64,000 bases of DNA from Symbiodinium kawagutii (Eukaryota; Sar; Dinophyceae; Suessiales; Symbiodiniaceae), in assembly GCA_009767595.1 (NCBI GenBank), contig VSDK01020618.1, forward strand, positions 765,394-829,393, read 5' to 3'. Below, in pieces: positions 1-13,419 of the stretch (position 1 is its first letter; each line of letters opens with the position of its first letter). Position numbers and translations under genes: made by a program. Below the pieces are notes generated by a model. The model saw only the letters and a list, made by a program, of their open reading frames with translations. It searched no databases and was not told the DNA's origin.

Positions 1-37
1 TTTAGGGGCACCCCCATTTTGAGAAACCATTATATCA
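1..37. mobile_element. MITE-like family 1, right half
   Basis: Right end only (CCATTTTGAGAAACCATTAT); the left part lies outside the window. Confidence 0.6.
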
Positions 38-615
38 TAGAAAATGTCATCAACATCAAAACTGTCGCAGAACCCACTGGCCGAGGCTTCGTCGTGGCCT
101 CCGGTCACATAAGGCACCAGTGCCGAGTGCTGGCAGGGGACCACTCTAAGTGACCCACGTGGTTTAAGAATGGTTGTTATGGCTACTTTAAAATGGTTGT
201 CATGCTTACATATCGATTAAAGTTGTATTTTCATTGTCAACGGCTACCGTAAAAATGGTATCCATTTATTGTCTAAATCGTGGATGATAATGGTCAATTT
301 TGATTAAATCTTGCTTGGTTGAAAATGATTGTTCATTTATTGACAATGATTAATAAGTTCTCGTTGGTTGATAGTGATAATAATGATAACCATGATTATT
401 GCTGGGTTAATTATTGAGAATGGTAAACAACGATCGTGGTTCATTTACATGGGATATCCAACTGTTGTTAAGATCACTAGCTACTTACGTTTCAACCGGG
501 CAGAGTTTCATTATTCTCGATCTAACAGTATATGATATATGATTAACATGCGTCATGTTGTGGCTGATAATGGTTCATCATGAGTTGTAAGCAGCAGATC
601 TTTCACAGTAGTGGT

Positions 616-732
616 TGTGGTGGTTTCTTAAAATAGGGGGAACCCCCAAATGAGGTGGCGTTGTCGCTATAAATGCTTGCTAAACTGGATGATAACTGGG
701 GGCTACCCCTATGACTTGAGAAACCACCATAC
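616..732. mobile_element. MITE-like family 1 copy
   Basis: Family 1 is about 110 bp long with imperfect inverted ends, consensus CATATGGTGGTTTCTCAAAA-TAGGGG-ACCCC and its reverse complement. No coding capacity. This copy has TAGGGG on the left and the variant CCCCTATGACTTGAG on the right. Confidence 0.75.
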
Positions 733-1088
733 GCTTACCCATGATTTTACTTCATTCATGGATTGCCAGGTGGAATATATGAACATTCTCAACCTCGCCA
801 CCGCAAGAACTGATACACCGGTGGAGACATGTGGAGCCATGCTTGGTTTTTCATATGTTCTTTCCAAAACCACCACGACTTCCCGAAGGATTTTCATCCA
901 GAGCAGTGAAACACCATGTGTTTTTCCATGCCGGGCTTCCCGGCAAGGCATCGAAGAGTGTCGTGGATCCCGAGGCGAAGGGAGGTGGCCATGACTAGCA
1001 ATCGTTAGTGCTTGATCGCTATGATTCATAATATAGTGATTAAGAGATTGATATAGATATTACTACATAGTGTTTAAGTGGTCAATCC

Positions 1089-1197
1089 ATTTGGTGGTTT
1101 CTCAAAATAGGGGAACCCCGAAAATGCTGGTTTATTTCTAGTAATGATTGATATTGGATGATTTAGGGGTCCCCCTATTTTGAGAAACCTCCATATG
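1089..1197. mobile_element. MITE-like family 1 copy
   Basis: Good inverted ends: GGTGGTTTCTCAAAATAGGG left and CCCTATTTTGAGAAACCTCC right. Confidence 0.8.
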
Positions 1198-3343
1198 CTT
1201 ACTAGTGGTTAGTAGCGGTTGATGATGATGGTCAACAGTCAATGGTAATGGTTGGTACTAGTGGTTAAGAATCTCATTGGTAAATGGACAACTAACATAT
1301 TTTGTAGGGAACCCCTGGGAAGCAATTCTCTAATGGCTTGATTTTTCCTTGCCATCATCTACCAGAGGTTGTTTGCAACCAATCATTTTGATCCATGGCT
1401 CGTGGCCTGCACTGGATTCTGACGTGCCCCAAAAAACACCTGGCTGGGTGAAGCTACACGGAGGCTACTTGGAGGTGCATCCCCATTTCGTACGTGGTCA
1501 CACTCACCATGGTTAGATATGGGTGGTGCAGCTACCTTATCCAAGTCATGACCCTGGTCATCGCCCCAGCTTCGCGTCCAAATATCTAATCACAGATCCT
1601 ATCGAAGCCATGAGCGGGTCCGTTCGGCATGATGAGGGATCGCGAGGGGGCTGCCGTGTGCACAATCGGTCTCTGAGACCGCTATGATTGTCCCTACTTG
1701 GATGATTATCCTACTTAGCAACCCTGGTTAGTAAGTACCATGATACCATTGATAAGTGGCGCATAAGCAAAGTTACCAACCACTTACTATATAACTAGGA
1801 TGATCATCCAGGTACTTATCAGTGTCTCAAGTCACCATCTTCACAGCACTAAGTGTCTGCACCAGGCTAACTGAAAGCAGCCAGGGCTGATGGCAACCGG
1901 CGGTGGTCGAACATGTTTACCAACAGCAGCAACGGTTGATACTGCCGAAAACAATATGATTGGTTGATTATGTTAATTTTTGTTTGCAGATGTTAACTGA
2001 TCATCATTTGAGTTAGTTAATGGCAATAACTGTTACACTTAGCCTATCAACTGATCATCACTCATGATGCTTGACGTGTGTTGATGTTTGATGACGGCGT
2101 TTTTCCTGAGTTACGGGAGTCGCCAGGTGATGTTCAAAGAGTCTTGCCCCCAGTTCTGTGACACCGAGCAGCTGCATAAGTATGGTTTGATGAGTGGTTG
2201 ATGATTTGGTTGGTGGTGTTAAACATTGATTATGGGGATCTTAGTAGTTTGTAACAAGGGATAAGAACCAACTATAGTGGTCAGTTGGTTGCTATTTTCC
2301 CTATGATCAGACAACCAGCCATCACGATAGTTGAACCACCAGCAACTATTAAACCAACTAACATTGTTAAACAATCAGCAACCATTCATTTCCAGACGTT
2401 GTCATTTTCCCTAGTTCCTAAACATTTTTTTCAGAGGGTTTGGTTCGGACAACAGAGAGATTTGACAGCTTAGAATTTGTTTGCTTAGCTGTGACTTGGC
2501 TCTGGTCGATTAATGACTAGTGGTCAATCATGGTTAATGACTAGTGGCTGACCAGGGCTCACATGTGGTGACCATGGCTACTGACTGGTGGTCAACCACT
2601 GTTAAACTATCAAGGTTCACTGGTTATGCCAGAACTAGCGATCAGCAACAAGCTTTCGAGACGCGGTTTGTGTCGTGCGTGGTGATGGCGCGTCATCTAA
2701 AAGATATGATTCAAACAGTGCAAATAATACTGCCATCAATTATTGATGTTAAGGACAGGAACCATTGCGAACAATGACATTAGCACTTTGGAGTTGCTGT
2801 AAAGACGGCTACCAGAGAGCAGCTGGAGCTTGCAGTAGCAGCTCAGATAGGACATCTACAACATAAGAACATCGGGTGTGATGAAATCGTGATGGTTGGC
2901 TGGCTAAGAATGGCCAGCCAGAATGAAAAATGTTGTCTACACAAGACATGAATCAAAAATGGTTAATTACTCACATATCATGATGGTATCGAGATGGTTC
3001 ACAAAAATTGCTGGCCATCCAGAACCCAGAGCATTGATGATGGGATCCTTTTAAGGTGGCTTGGGTAGACCAATGGGGAGACCACAACGGCCTGGGTGTT
3101 ACTGTTTTTGCTTCGCTAGGCCTTCCCTTCTGACAACAAATTGTCATCATCGTTATCATCATCATCAGCCCGATCTTATGGTATCATCATAAAGGTTCAT
3201 CAAGGTTAATCTTTTGGTATTCGAATGGCATTCTAAGCTACCTTCATGCAACAATGTACTCCCTGGATCTCTCGTTTCGACCAAGGCTGAACTGTTCCCG
3301 AGGGATTTCGCTGGAGGCCGGGAAGTGATGATGCTTCTGGAGA

Positions 3344-3588
3344 TGGTAACTGGCTGTTGGTTGGGAGCGACAAGCTTCGCCAGGGGTACCCAAGCCTTGT
3401 TCTTCAAAGGGCTGCATAAAAGGATCAGCGAGGCCAGTAGCTACCAGGAGGGTTCCAACCAAATGCGAGCAGATCTTGGGACCAACTGTTGGTTGGGAGG
3501 GGCAGGAGGCCTTCAGTGTATCCATTGCTACCCCTTTAAAGGGGGAGCGGTGCCAGGAGCTACAAGGAGTGGTGTAAGCAAATCCTAG
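3344..3588. repeat. Family 4 repeat, two copies in tandem
   Basis: Common pattern: GGTTGGGAGCGAC or GGTTGGGAGGGG, GGGTACCCA, CCTTTAAAGGGGGAGC, AGGAGCTACAAGGAGT and GCAAATCCTAGG. It is shared with 22350 and 25330. The apparent 124-codon ORF here comes from the repeat. Confidence 0.6.
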
Positions 3589-3739
3589 GTGATGATTTAT
3601 GGGTGATCCAAAATGGTAGTTTGACCTTTATGGTTGATGTAAATATCAGTGGTTAAATGATGTTTGGCCTTAATTTATGAGGGTTGATCATAGAATGGTC
3701 CGCATGGTTGATCATGTGGAGGTATCCTAGCTTACCACT

Positions 3740-4940
3740 GAGATGTCTTGGAAGAAGTAGATGATTTGACCCAAGCACTGAGCATCCCATGGCACCGGCA
3801 CCATCGCCATGTCTTGTCAGCGGTGCCACCTCCGCTTCACCAGGAGTTCTTGCAGATCTTGGATGGCTTAGAATCGCCTTTGGTGAAAGAGTCTACTTCG
3901 GAGGAGTCGAGTCCCGTGGGACACTGTGAGGAAGTGAGAGCTGCCCCAAATGCATCAACGATAAGACTTGTATATTTGGAACTAACTTGATTATAGATAT
4001 GATAGTGTCGGCCCAAATCCTACCAGGGGTGCACCGTGTCAGCCGATGTTTGGGAAGTTGGTATGCCATGTCGCTTTTGATCCATGCCCGGTGTACCACA
4101 CCAATCGCTTTCGTTGGACCCAAGCATCCTATCCTTTTTGGCGATACGACAAGTGCATCTAAGTCTGGACACGTGAGACTTTGCATGGGTGACACTGACC
4201 TGCCCCAGTGCATGCTTGGGGAGATCATGTTGCAGGATGTTTTGCATGGATGGACCATTGCTTCACTTGAGCTGGTATGTAAATCCGTGGGTGGCTTCTC
4301 TTTGCAAGACTTGACAGATGCTCCTATGCTGGCCGCTAGCTACTTGGGAAGAAACTGCCTTGATGAAGATCATCTTGGCGTCGCTGGAGTCTGTCTTCGC
4401 GCTGAGACCGTGGTCAAGACATCAATTGTGGGGACTTGGTGGGTGACCTTTTGGCCGATGGGGCACACTTCAACTTGCAAGGCTCGTAGGCACTCTACAC
4501 AGCACAGCTGTTGTGAGCACCACTTTGCTTTGGGCATCTTTTCGGACGCGCGTGGCGTCGTGGAACATTGGCAAACCACAGCAAGCCTCAACATCAGACA
4601 GAGCAGTGCACGTGGACGAGGTGACGGCTGACTTCTTGAGTCCGGAGGTGGCCGCCGGCTGCTTTTTCCTCCTGTTGGTTTTTACGTAGTTTCTTGGGGC
4701 GCAAAAGCCCTCTGTGATCGTTTGTATTTATAGTTGTTGAAAACGGCTGACAAACAGCCATGCCGGTAGTTAATGCCTGTGCGTTGCCTGCATGGAGGCT
4801 GGCACACGGTACCCACTGGTTGCCCGCTTTGATGTGCACTGCAATGCCTCTTGGACAGCTCTGGCCATGCCGAGCTATCTTGTTAGGATCCTATTGCCTG
4901 CGAAGAGCTGGCTTTAGTACCTTCAGCCCGTGCGTAAAAG
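3740..4940. other. GC-richer segment with unassigned open frames
   Basis: Compared with the AT-rich surroundings, this part is GC-balanced and has several overlapping open frames, for example + strand 3987-4631 (214 codons) and 3748-3990. None shows a domain I know, and the opposite strand is also open. It may be a decayed gene or part of an unknown exon set. Confidence 0.25.
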
Positions 4941-5262
4941 ATTATAGATATGATTGATAGATTGATATAGATATGATATACGAATGAATATATTCAAAAT
5001 GTGCAAACTGTTTTTTTCCATTGCATTTCGATAGAGAGAGATGTTTATTTATAGACATTCATTGCATACAAAAGATATCAAAGTATTAGTTATTGTATAT
5101 TATGTATGTTTTTGATTTATATATTTATACATATGACACCTAGACTTATGAAGAATTTCACCTATAATCCATATAGTTGGTATCCCCTATAATTGTTAGT
5201 TATCACCCCCTGTTATTAACCAGCTATTCTTGGTTGGTGAAAGCCTGACTCCGCAATCTCTA

Positions 5263-5384
5263 CATGGCAGTGGGTCAAAACCCTGTACCCCTGGTTCCCC
5301 TATCATTAACCATTGGTTTCATTATTATTGTTGGTTATCATCCCCCATGAAAGTTGGTTGGTTAATATTGACCCATAGCCGTAT
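5263..5384. mobile_element. MITE-like family 2 copy
   Basis: Family 2 is about 120 bp with ends ATATGGCTRTGGGTCAA and the reverse TTGACCCAYAGCCATAT, and an asymmetric inner part with CCCTGTACCCCTGGTTCCCC. Non-coding. This copy is in reverse orientation relative to the one at 5756. Confidence 0.75.
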
Positions 5385-5755
5385 ACTTGGCATATGTCTC
5401 CTATAGTTGTTAGTCATCATCCCCTATGATTTGGTTGGTCAGTATAAGCCATTATTGATGGTTAATATTGACCCAGCTCGCCACATTGGGTCATGACCTC
5501 AGGAGCCTTTACCGACTCTTCAGCCGCTGCCATCTTTGCCTTTGACCCCTTTGCCGGTGCCATCGCGGGAGGAGGCGGACCACGGCTGGGCGTTGCTTGG
5601 GGGCGTTGAACGTGGTCGCTTGGCCCGTGATTTCTGGCTGCTTAATGGTTATTGATAGGGTATGATAAGGAACAATACTAGGGGATACACCAACTATACC
5701 AATTTCATGGGGGAAAATAGCCATATCATATGGTTTATGATGATTGAGCCAAATG

Positions 5756-5876
5756 TCATATGCCTGTGGGTCAATATGAACCAACCCCTTTTTGTAGGGA
5801 TCATAACTAACCATAGTAGGGAAAACAATGGTGATGGGGAACCAAGGGTACAGGATTTTGACCCATAGCCATATGG
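5756..5876. mobile_element. MITE-like family 2 copy
   Basis: Left CATATGCCTGTGGGTCAATA, right TTTTGACCCATAGCCATATG. Confidence 0.8.
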
Positions 5877-6155
5877 TCATGTATTTTGTTTGTTCGCATT
5901 TAAACAATGGTTCTATATTTTATGTGATGTTTGATGCTGATTATTAATGTTGCAATGTCAATTCCGATGTTGCAAATGCGAGTGGTTATTGTTTGTAACG
6001 AACATTAATCACTGCCATCAAATGCAACATGCACGAAAACCTTAACAATGACACGGCACCATTCACACTAATCAATGCTGATGCTCTCACAAATCACCAT
6101 CATTGTTGATGGCTATTGTTATAGAACTGCATCCTCTATCTATACATTGTTGATG

Positions 6156-6179
6156 CTCATATATATATATATATATATC
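6156..6179. repeat. AT dinucleotide microsatellite
   Basis: About 11 AT units. Confidence 0.9.
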
Positions 6180-6651
6180 TGTCTCTTGTTTACTTAGTGA
6201 TGATAGGGATACCCCAAAGAATTCTTGTTTTTTCCCACATGGCATTGGGGAACAGGGTCCGCCCCCCACCAATGTCCTATCCACCACTAAGCATTTGGTT
6301 GATGCAAGAAATACAGCGAGTGCAAAAACAAAAGGGCATAGCTGGCAAACCCATTGATGGATCAGCATATTCATATGATCCTACATGGGTCCATGACTTG
6401 TGTACCCCCAAGTCACAGGCAGTTTCCCCAATCATCAGGCTGGTTAGGGGGTACCACCAGGGGGAACTGGACTCACATGGCATCCACATGTCCACATCTT
6501 GGGCCCCGGCACGCTGGGACGCTGGGACGATGGTGTTAGGATATGACGCTCCGGCGGAGCTTCGGAGGAACCGAGGAGCTGAGCGCAGTGCCGGTGAGGT
6601 CAGCAGGGTGAAGGAGTCAAGTGACCCTGAACGAACCATGCTGAATATTCC

Positions 6652-6750
6652 CTATACAAGGTGGGCCCCTATACAAGGTGGGCCCCCAACCACTTAGGTT
6701 AGTTGGTTTATTACGAAGTTAACCAGGGTCAACTACCAACAATAGTAGGG
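6652..6750. repeat. Family 3 repeat with doubled end
   Basis: CTATACAAGGTGGGCCC occurs twice in tandem (6652-6686) and is followed by CCAACCACTTAGG and GTTAACC-type motifs. Family 3 ends are ACAAGGTGGGCCCCC. Confidence 0.65.
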
Positions 6751-6806
6751 GATTTATAGTCATATGACGGTTTCTCAAGCCATAGGGGACCCCACCAGGT
6801 TTGAAC

Positions 6807-6918
6807 CATGTGGTAGTTTCTCAAGCCATAGGGAACCTGAAAAAATGGTTGGCTTGTTACTATAAATGACTATTAATGGATGATTTTGGGGGACCCCAAT
6901 CTTGACAAACCACCATAT
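6807..6918. mobile_element. MITE-like family 1 copy, in a nested cluster
   Basis: Left TGGTAGTTTCTCAAGCCATA, right GACAAACCACCATATGG. An extra left end at 6761-6800 precedes it. Confidence 0.7.
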
Positions 6919-7046
6919 GGGTGTTCCTCAAGTCAGTTTGGAGACCCCCAGTCATCATCCGTTTTTTATCAAGCATGTATAGGTAATAAAGCCTTTGTAA
7001 AGCCTAACCATTTCAATGCTTCCCTAGTTTAAGAAACACCCATATA
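6913..7046. mobile_element. MITE-like family 1 copy, back-to-back with the previous
   Basis: Starts ATATGGGTGTTCCTCAAG, sharing the ATATGG end of its neighbour, and ends TAAGAAACACCCATATAC. Confidence 0.65.
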
Positions 7047-8835
7047 CTAAATGGGGATGCACATCCAAGTATGGATGGTGTTATATTTGGGAAGCTAGAT
7101 AAGCGATGTCTCAGCAATAAATCTCAGTTTAACAACTACAAAATTCATGGATGATAGCCAATAAACCCAGACACATTGGCGAGTGTAGGCGTAGCATTCC
7201 AAACCAACCGCGTATTGATCAAGGAAACCAAGGCGCTTCTAGAGGGGTTGGTTCCCTTTGCGTTGGGAAACACCCCAACATTGGTTTCCTCCCGTTCGCC
7301 GTTTGCCTTGCCCCTGCGAACATGGAAGGAATTTATTTGGGATGAACCCTGAGTCGGCCGTTTGCAAGGTGGTGCCAGCTGAAGGTCTATGGTTTTGCCA
7401 CAACTATCCAACTGATGAGTCTACTGCAACTGCTGAATTCCATGAAGTGTGGGTAGTCTGTATGATGCTACTCGTTTGCTCGGTGGGTCCATGTGACCAA
7501 CCGCATCCAGGGCACCACCTGAGTCGATATCTCAAGCCATACCCTGCACAGATCTTGTGACGACCTGACGAGTTTTGAGTGCTGCCGTGCTACGACCCCC
7601 AGTTGGCTGAGCATGTTCGTTTCAGGGAAGCCACTTTTGGTCATATTGATGCACTTAAGCCATTGATGAATTTACTAGAAATGGATGATCAATCATTCTG
7701 GCTACGTTTTCCCGTAATTCAGACCACCAATCATCACCAGTAGCATCAATTATGACCAGTAGCAACTATTCCGAATCAACCATGATCACCCATGGTTAAC
7801 CATCATTTAGCGACCCTTTAAAGCTGGATTATGACCACCATCTAACCACTTTTTTGCATCATGAACCATGCTTCACTACTCATCGCTAGGTCAACTGGTT
7901 TCACATTGGGTCAACTACTTGGGAAGACAACAACGATCTTCATCACAGGGTCTGTCAGTAACTCCGCTTCGGGCCGCTAAAGGCAGCCATGAAGACTTTT
8001 CGGATCCGATAAGACCATGATGCTTGCGTGGTGGTGAAGTGATGATGGTTGGCAATGATGGCTACTCATGGCGGTGAACCAATGGTTGACATGTTTCAGC
8101 AGGGATTTGTAGTGGTGGATAGTAGGGGATAATGACCAACAAATAATGTTTAAACAACTAACTAGGTGATGGTTTCAATCATGTTTTTCCTCAATGCATG
8201 GGGTGGTTGGTTGAATAACCAATACGTTTTTGGGTGCTTATAACCCCCAACCAGTGATTCTTGGCAGTGATGGCTACTGCGGCTGGCTCACCAGTCGTCA
8301 ATGATGGTTCAATGATGGCTTACTGATGGCTGATAACAGGAGATGAAACCAACAACAATCGGAAATCTGATGTTTGAATGACCGTTAGATGGGTCAATGA
8401 TGATGGTTGACAATCATTAATCATGCTGAATGATTGTTGTGGGACTTCCAAATAAAGCTACCAGTTGATGACGGTCTAGCATGATTAGATTATGCTTAAT
8501 GGTGGTCTATAGTATATAGTGAGCTTGAAAGCTGGAGATGTAGTGTGCAATTATAAAGTTCGCCATCATGAACTTGCCATTGCGATAGCAGGGTCATCAT
8601 GCCATCTACCAGGATATGTCGTGATGGTAAATATAGTAAACTTCTGTAGTGGAGCTTTGAGGGTGGTTGCTCCTGGAGAAAACAAGCCGTGGAGCTTGAG
8701 AATGGTTGATGATCATCATTAACATCCAACTGATTGATGCATTAATGATAGTTAACAATTAGTTTTTCGATCATGATTCCCATCATGGTTGATATGGACA
8801 TGCTCCGGTTGAGCCGCCTCAAAGACGGGCGGAAG

Positions 8836-8860
8836 GAGAGGACAACTCGGGGGGGCCCGC
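8836..8860 (+). CDS. Candidate N-terminal RGG-like exon
   Basis: A GC-rich islet follows an AAG|G acceptor and reads ERTTRGGP plus one base, ending at a possible GC donor. Its end phase fits the candidate exon at 10413. It is very short, and an Arg/Gly-rich reading is easy to obtain from GC-rich DNA, so this is only a suggestion for the linker before RRM1. Confidence 0.2.
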
Positions 8861-9225
8861 GCGAATTGCGGGAAGAAAAAAAGCAAAGACGGCCCAAGCT
8901 GGAAGTTGGTGGCTTGGTGGTTGAACGTTGGTAGGTTGGTTTGGGTTGGTTTGTTTTTTGTTAGTCTTCTTCGGGTTGGTTGCTTGGTGATTCGTCATCC
9001 GAAAAGAGCCAGGAAAACTGGGACTCGGATCCACCCGATTTGATTTGGAGATCCACTGGTTGCGAACCTCCCTGGTAGATCACCAGGTATTGAGCGGAGG
9101 TTTAATTACTGGTATTGGCATTTGCCATGATCAACTTGTAAAATTAGCATGATCAACTTGTAAAATTAGCACCTACCATGATCAACCAATAGGACTCCCT
9201 GGTATTGACATCTCAAACAGATGTA

Positions 9226-9336
9226 ATATGGCAGTTTCTCAAGTTATAGGGGTACCCGCAAATCATCTAATACTAATCATCTATAGCAATAGACCAACCA
9301 TTTTTTGGGCTTCCCCATGGCTTGAGAAACACCAAT
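9226..9336. mobile_element. MITE-like family 1 copy
   Basis: Left ATATGGCAGTTTCTCAAG, right GGCTTGAGAAACACCAAT. Confidence 0.75.
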
Positions 9337-9696
9337 TTCTAAAACCAGAAACCATGCGCATCCATTCGGCTGAAGCGCAGGTCACTGGTGTTCCTCTAGT
9401 CTCACTCAGTAATAGCTTTGATATGGAGCGCAGCGGGCAGATTGCTGGTGACTACTGGTAAATGGGACCGTCCGCAAATGACGCAAGTAGATGTCCCTAC
9501 TCGACCTACCAACCAACCTACCTAGCAACTAAACTACTTGTACCAAACGATCATTTTATATAGTGCAGAAACCGCCCATTTTGCCGGAATTAAAAGCCTA
9601 CAGACAAGCGTGTTTTGAATGATGGCCCACCTGGACTCATTTGATACAGTTCAACCTTCCAGTCGATCATAGGTTGTCGTGGTTGATGGTGAAAAC

Positions 9697-9803
9697 TATG
9701 GGTGTTTCTCCAAACAGGGGTCCCCCAAAATGGCTGGTCGGTTCCTATAAATCATTAGTCGTGGACGATGTGGGGGTAACCCTGTTCTGAGAACCCCTCA
9801 TAT
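9697..9803. mobile_element. MITE-like family 1 copy
   Basis: Left CTATGGGTGTTTCTCC, right TTCTGAGAACCCCTCATAT. Confidence 0.72.
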
Positions 9804-10412
9804 ATTGCTAAGATAGTTATGTGCTGATACCATTAAGTTGGTGGTTAGTGAATGATGCTTACAGGGATGTGCCATCACTAAAAACTGAAGCATCATTTAC
9901 CGAAGATGGCACAAAAATTGGGATCATCTACCATCGTATACCAGGATATACCATGATGGTACCATCACCAAAACTATTCTGTGGTAAACCAACCTGGTTT
10001 CTTGGATTTACTTGTACAAACTGGTGATGTTCGACGTGTAGAGGATCGTTTATCAGAGAGTAACTATGCTTTCTGAGTTGGTCAACTGATTGGTTCGTCA
10101 ACTGGTTTTTCTCACAGGTTGGTGAGGTAAACAACTACTAATCATCAGTCACCATCATGAACCATCCATTTACAGTAGTTGTCAAGCATTGTTTTCACCA
10201 TCATGAACCATCACTGTCAAAAACCATCATGAGCAAGGTACATGATGTAACATCATTGTATTCATGGGCATGTAGATACCTTGGGCATGTTTCAATGAGC
10301 CATCCATTGCTGTCATTAACCAGTACCATGCCCAAGGTATCTACAGCAACCATCCTTCGCCATGGCAATCAGTCCCTGTCACCTTGGGGAAGCCCCTTCT
10401 CTCGCCATCAAG

Positions 10413-10447
10413 GTCGCCAGCCCTACGATGCAACGGCCGCCGGGAAG
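10413..10447 (+). CDS. Candidate N-terminal linker exon
   Basis: The segment lies between an AAG|G acceptor and a GT donor and reads RQPYDATAAGK, ending in phase 0, which matches the start of the exon at 13380. It sits in a local GC-rich patch inside AT-rich DNA. It has no known domain. Inference only. Confidence 0.3.
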
Positions 10448-11170
10448 GTCGGGGCTGGGGATGTTCGATGTCTACGATGAAATCATGGGTCAAACATGGG
10501 CGGTGACAAAATGTCATATTCAATTATCTAAAACTAGTTGATGGTTTTAGACATTTTCTATTTTCTTGAGTACTAGCGACTAATTGGTATAGTGTTTTTT
10601 TTTTATAGGGGTTGAAACCGCCAACCACAGAATATATGAACTATATTTAGACAGATTTTATATTTACACATACTATCGGAGTATTTACACATATGTCATG
10701 TGACACATTATGTGCTGTCATGGGCTAGCACTTAGAAAATATGATGTGTTGTTTGAAGCATGCCTAGAATCTTCTTCGCAGTGCAAGACTTCGTTTTCTA
10801 GGTGCCAAAAGTTTCTAGCACAAAGAATTCCGCCAACCACCAAAATTCACAGACATTCACAAAAACAATGAAACCCAACCCCCAAAAAATTCGTTATTGC
10901 CGCAACACGGGGAGAATTTCAGCCGGTTTGGCCTTGCAAAAACGGTGTCAGAACCTCGGCGCACGCCCGCCCAGACTCCGGCGAAGAGCTTCAGATGCGC
11001 TGAGCTGAAGTCGTTGTTCAAAACGGAGCGCGGCGCAGGTCGTGACTATGAGAAGAATCATGGGGATATGGCGAGTTGGGTCAAGCAGTTAACCAACCAA
11101 ATGGTGATTTTTAGCTGGTTAATGGTTCATAGTAGGGTATAACAAGCAGCGATAGTAGGGGGTATACCAG

Positions 11171-11299
11171 CTATGTATGGCGAGTTGGGTCAATAGTCAC
11201 CAACCAATAGTTGGGGACAATAACCAACAAACTATAGGGAAAGCTATGGTTAATAGTGGGGAACCACGGGTACGGGGATTTGACCCACAGCCATATAGC
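11171..11299. mobile_element. MITE-like family 2 copy
   Basis: Left GTATGGCGAGTTGGGTCAAT, right ATTTGACCCACAGCCATATA. A second left-like part lies at 11067. Confidence 0.72.
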
Positions 11300-11790
11300 A
11301 ATAGGATAGCGATAGGATATTAGTATAAAGCTTATATAGGGATATAAAATCGGATCATAAGGATATGATGAATATAGGATTTTACTTTGATGGGGATATT
11401 ACAGATACTTGGGATGTGATTTGGAACATTACCATGATTATTATAGGGAGGTTGTAGGGACAGTGTTATGGTATCAGGATGAACCTTCTAGGGATACAGT
11501 CAACTTCATTAGGGTTATGAGGAGAGTAGGGATAAACCCCTCTTTTGCAGGGTTTCATGAGATCTTATTATAGGTATATCATCAGGCTTATATACCAAAA
11601 AGTATCCTAGATACAACTATACTACCATTTCCCTGTCTATAAGATACTGGTTGACTTTGAAATACTACATTATATAATAATGCATATGAACCATTCTTCC
11701 GACATCGCTGTGTGATATTTTGATTGATCGTATTGATGGCTAAGAATAAGCTTTTGAAGGCCTTGGCACTATGACAAAGAAATTATACCT

Positions 11791-11824
<34 letters not shown>
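11791..11824. repeat. ATG trinucleotide microsatellite
   Basis: About 11 perfect ATG units. Confidence 0.95.
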
Positions 11825-11825
<1 letters not shown>

Positions 11826-12228
11826 ATAACCCCTGTTTTCATATATTTGTATGTATATGCGGCTACGAGCAGCAGTTTATTTTTGGATAGTCATGGTGAT
11901 CAGCAGTAAAGTGAGTTTTGTGATGTTTTGTGTATAGTATGTTTTTAAAGAGTGAAAATACGCAAGGTATGTCCCCATCAATCAAGCAACATTTCGTTGA
12001 GCAATGGCTAGAATGACGGGTGGCTAGCACATATTACTCAATATGTTTCATATAGCACAGCATATTTCATTAAACAAAGTCTACTTAATGAAAGAACATT
12101 CATGCGCGTGAAGCAATCAACGATGATTGTCTAGCAGACCTACAAGTATACAGCAACAACGGTTGGTCAATAGTCAGTGGTGCAGGGCTGATGCTGTGTC
12201 AAGGGCTGAGTTCACAAGAGGAAATGAT

Positions 12229-12312
12229 CATATGGGTGTTGCTCAAGATGGGGGTACCGGGGAATAAACCGTCCGTAACTTTCAGGTTCCCAATTCAAAG
12301 AAACCCCGATAT
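12229..12312. mobile_element. MITE-like family 1 copy, shortened
   Basis: Left CATATGGGTGTTGCTCAAG, right TTCAAAGAAACCCCGATAT; the centre is shorter than usual. Confidence 0.6.
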
Positions 12313-13379
12313 TTAGTCATGATGATTGTTGATCCATGATCGAGCATGAGAATAATTTCATGATTTTTGATTGACTGTGAGCACTGAGGTTCATTCTCGA
12401 CAATTGGTTCATTGTCGCTTAAGATAGACCGATGTCATTAAATATTTTACAATAGTTGTGGAGGCGCAACTGTTTTTGATTGGTAAAGCGGCATCAAAAA
12501 TATGAAGCACCAAGTCAAATAGGAAAAGAGGCACCCAAATTGAAGGTTCTCCACTTTTGCTGCTTGCATGATCGATTTCCTCGTTGCCACCAGCGTGACA
12601 GAGAAGGGGTCCATGGTCTAAGCAGTGCGCAACATGAACAAAAACCATTTGGCCCGCATGAAACGCCACAAAGAACAAAACTAATCTCCAGCTCAAGTCA
12701 CCAAGTAGTACACTGAACACTTGCAATGGTAATAGTTTTCCTCAGTCCCTCTACACCACCCACCTCGCGCTATTGATTTTTTAAAGCAACGGGCGCCCCG
12801 TGATGCGGAGATCGACGGATGAGAAGCTGGTCCGACACTCAAGAACCTGCTGGGCTGGATGGCGCTTCAGCTGAAAGAAAAACAGATTTTTCTCTTTGCC
12901 TGCCAGTGGTAGCTTCCACGTATATTTTGGAGGGTAACAACCTATCTTCTTAAAAATTGTGTCATGGTCATTGGATTGTTGTTTTTTCTTCGGCTCTGGC
13001 CGAGCAATGGTTGATGGTAAATCAGCGGCCAACGGATGGATGATCGATGGTTAATATCAATAGCGAATAGTTATCACAAGTTTTTGTTGATGGCTGTTAG
13101 GTTGATTGATGATTAAGCATCAACTATCACATTAAGGTGCTAATTAACTATCAGATATCGATGGTTAACATCAATACCAGTCGATAATTGATAGTTGATA
13201 GTTATTGATAGTTGATAATTATTGATAATCAACCATCAAAAATCAATAGCCAATAGTTAAGTCAATAAGTGATAGTTCATTGGCAACTGCTGGCATTGAT
13301 GGTTGTGACATGGTGGCCTCAACACAGATCTGCGGGATTGAAGGTCAACCAGCTCGACTGGACCGGGAGGTGAAGACAG

Positions 13380-13419
13380 GATGTGCGAAAGTCGCCATGG
13401 CAACCTCCAGCTGCTCAGG
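13380..13419 (+). CDS. Probable linker exon before RRM1
   Basis: An ACAG|G acceptor and a GT donor frame the reading DVRKSPWQPPAAQ plus one base. The single leftover base completes a Gly codon with the exon at 14468, so the phases agree. It is a low-complexity linker with no known domain. Confidence 0.4.

Larger units (their letters stand above)
1..8835. other. Repeat-filled DNA without a supported gene
   Basis: Apart from the repeats listed and the GC-richer segment at 3740-4940, this part is full of short TGGTTGATGATGG-like words and palindromes. GC-rich islets at 1400-1660, 5500-5640 and 6480-6610 might hide small exons. One (about 6541-6594) reads YDAPAELRRNRGAERSA between an AG|G and a GTGAGG, but it is not proven. 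Confidence 0.5.

Noticed and set aside
1600-1660. VRHDEGSRGG reading as a further beta4 exon
   Set aside because: Weak similarity, no clear AG|G plus donor pair in phase, and no other RRM parts upstream.
2100-2160. ELRESPGDVQRV reading as another helix A
   Set aside because: Only the GDV core matches; no neighbouring RRM pieces in the right order.
3214-3588. 124-codon ORF
   Set aside because: Coincides with two tandem copies of the family 4 repeat, which recur at 22.4 and 25.3 kb.
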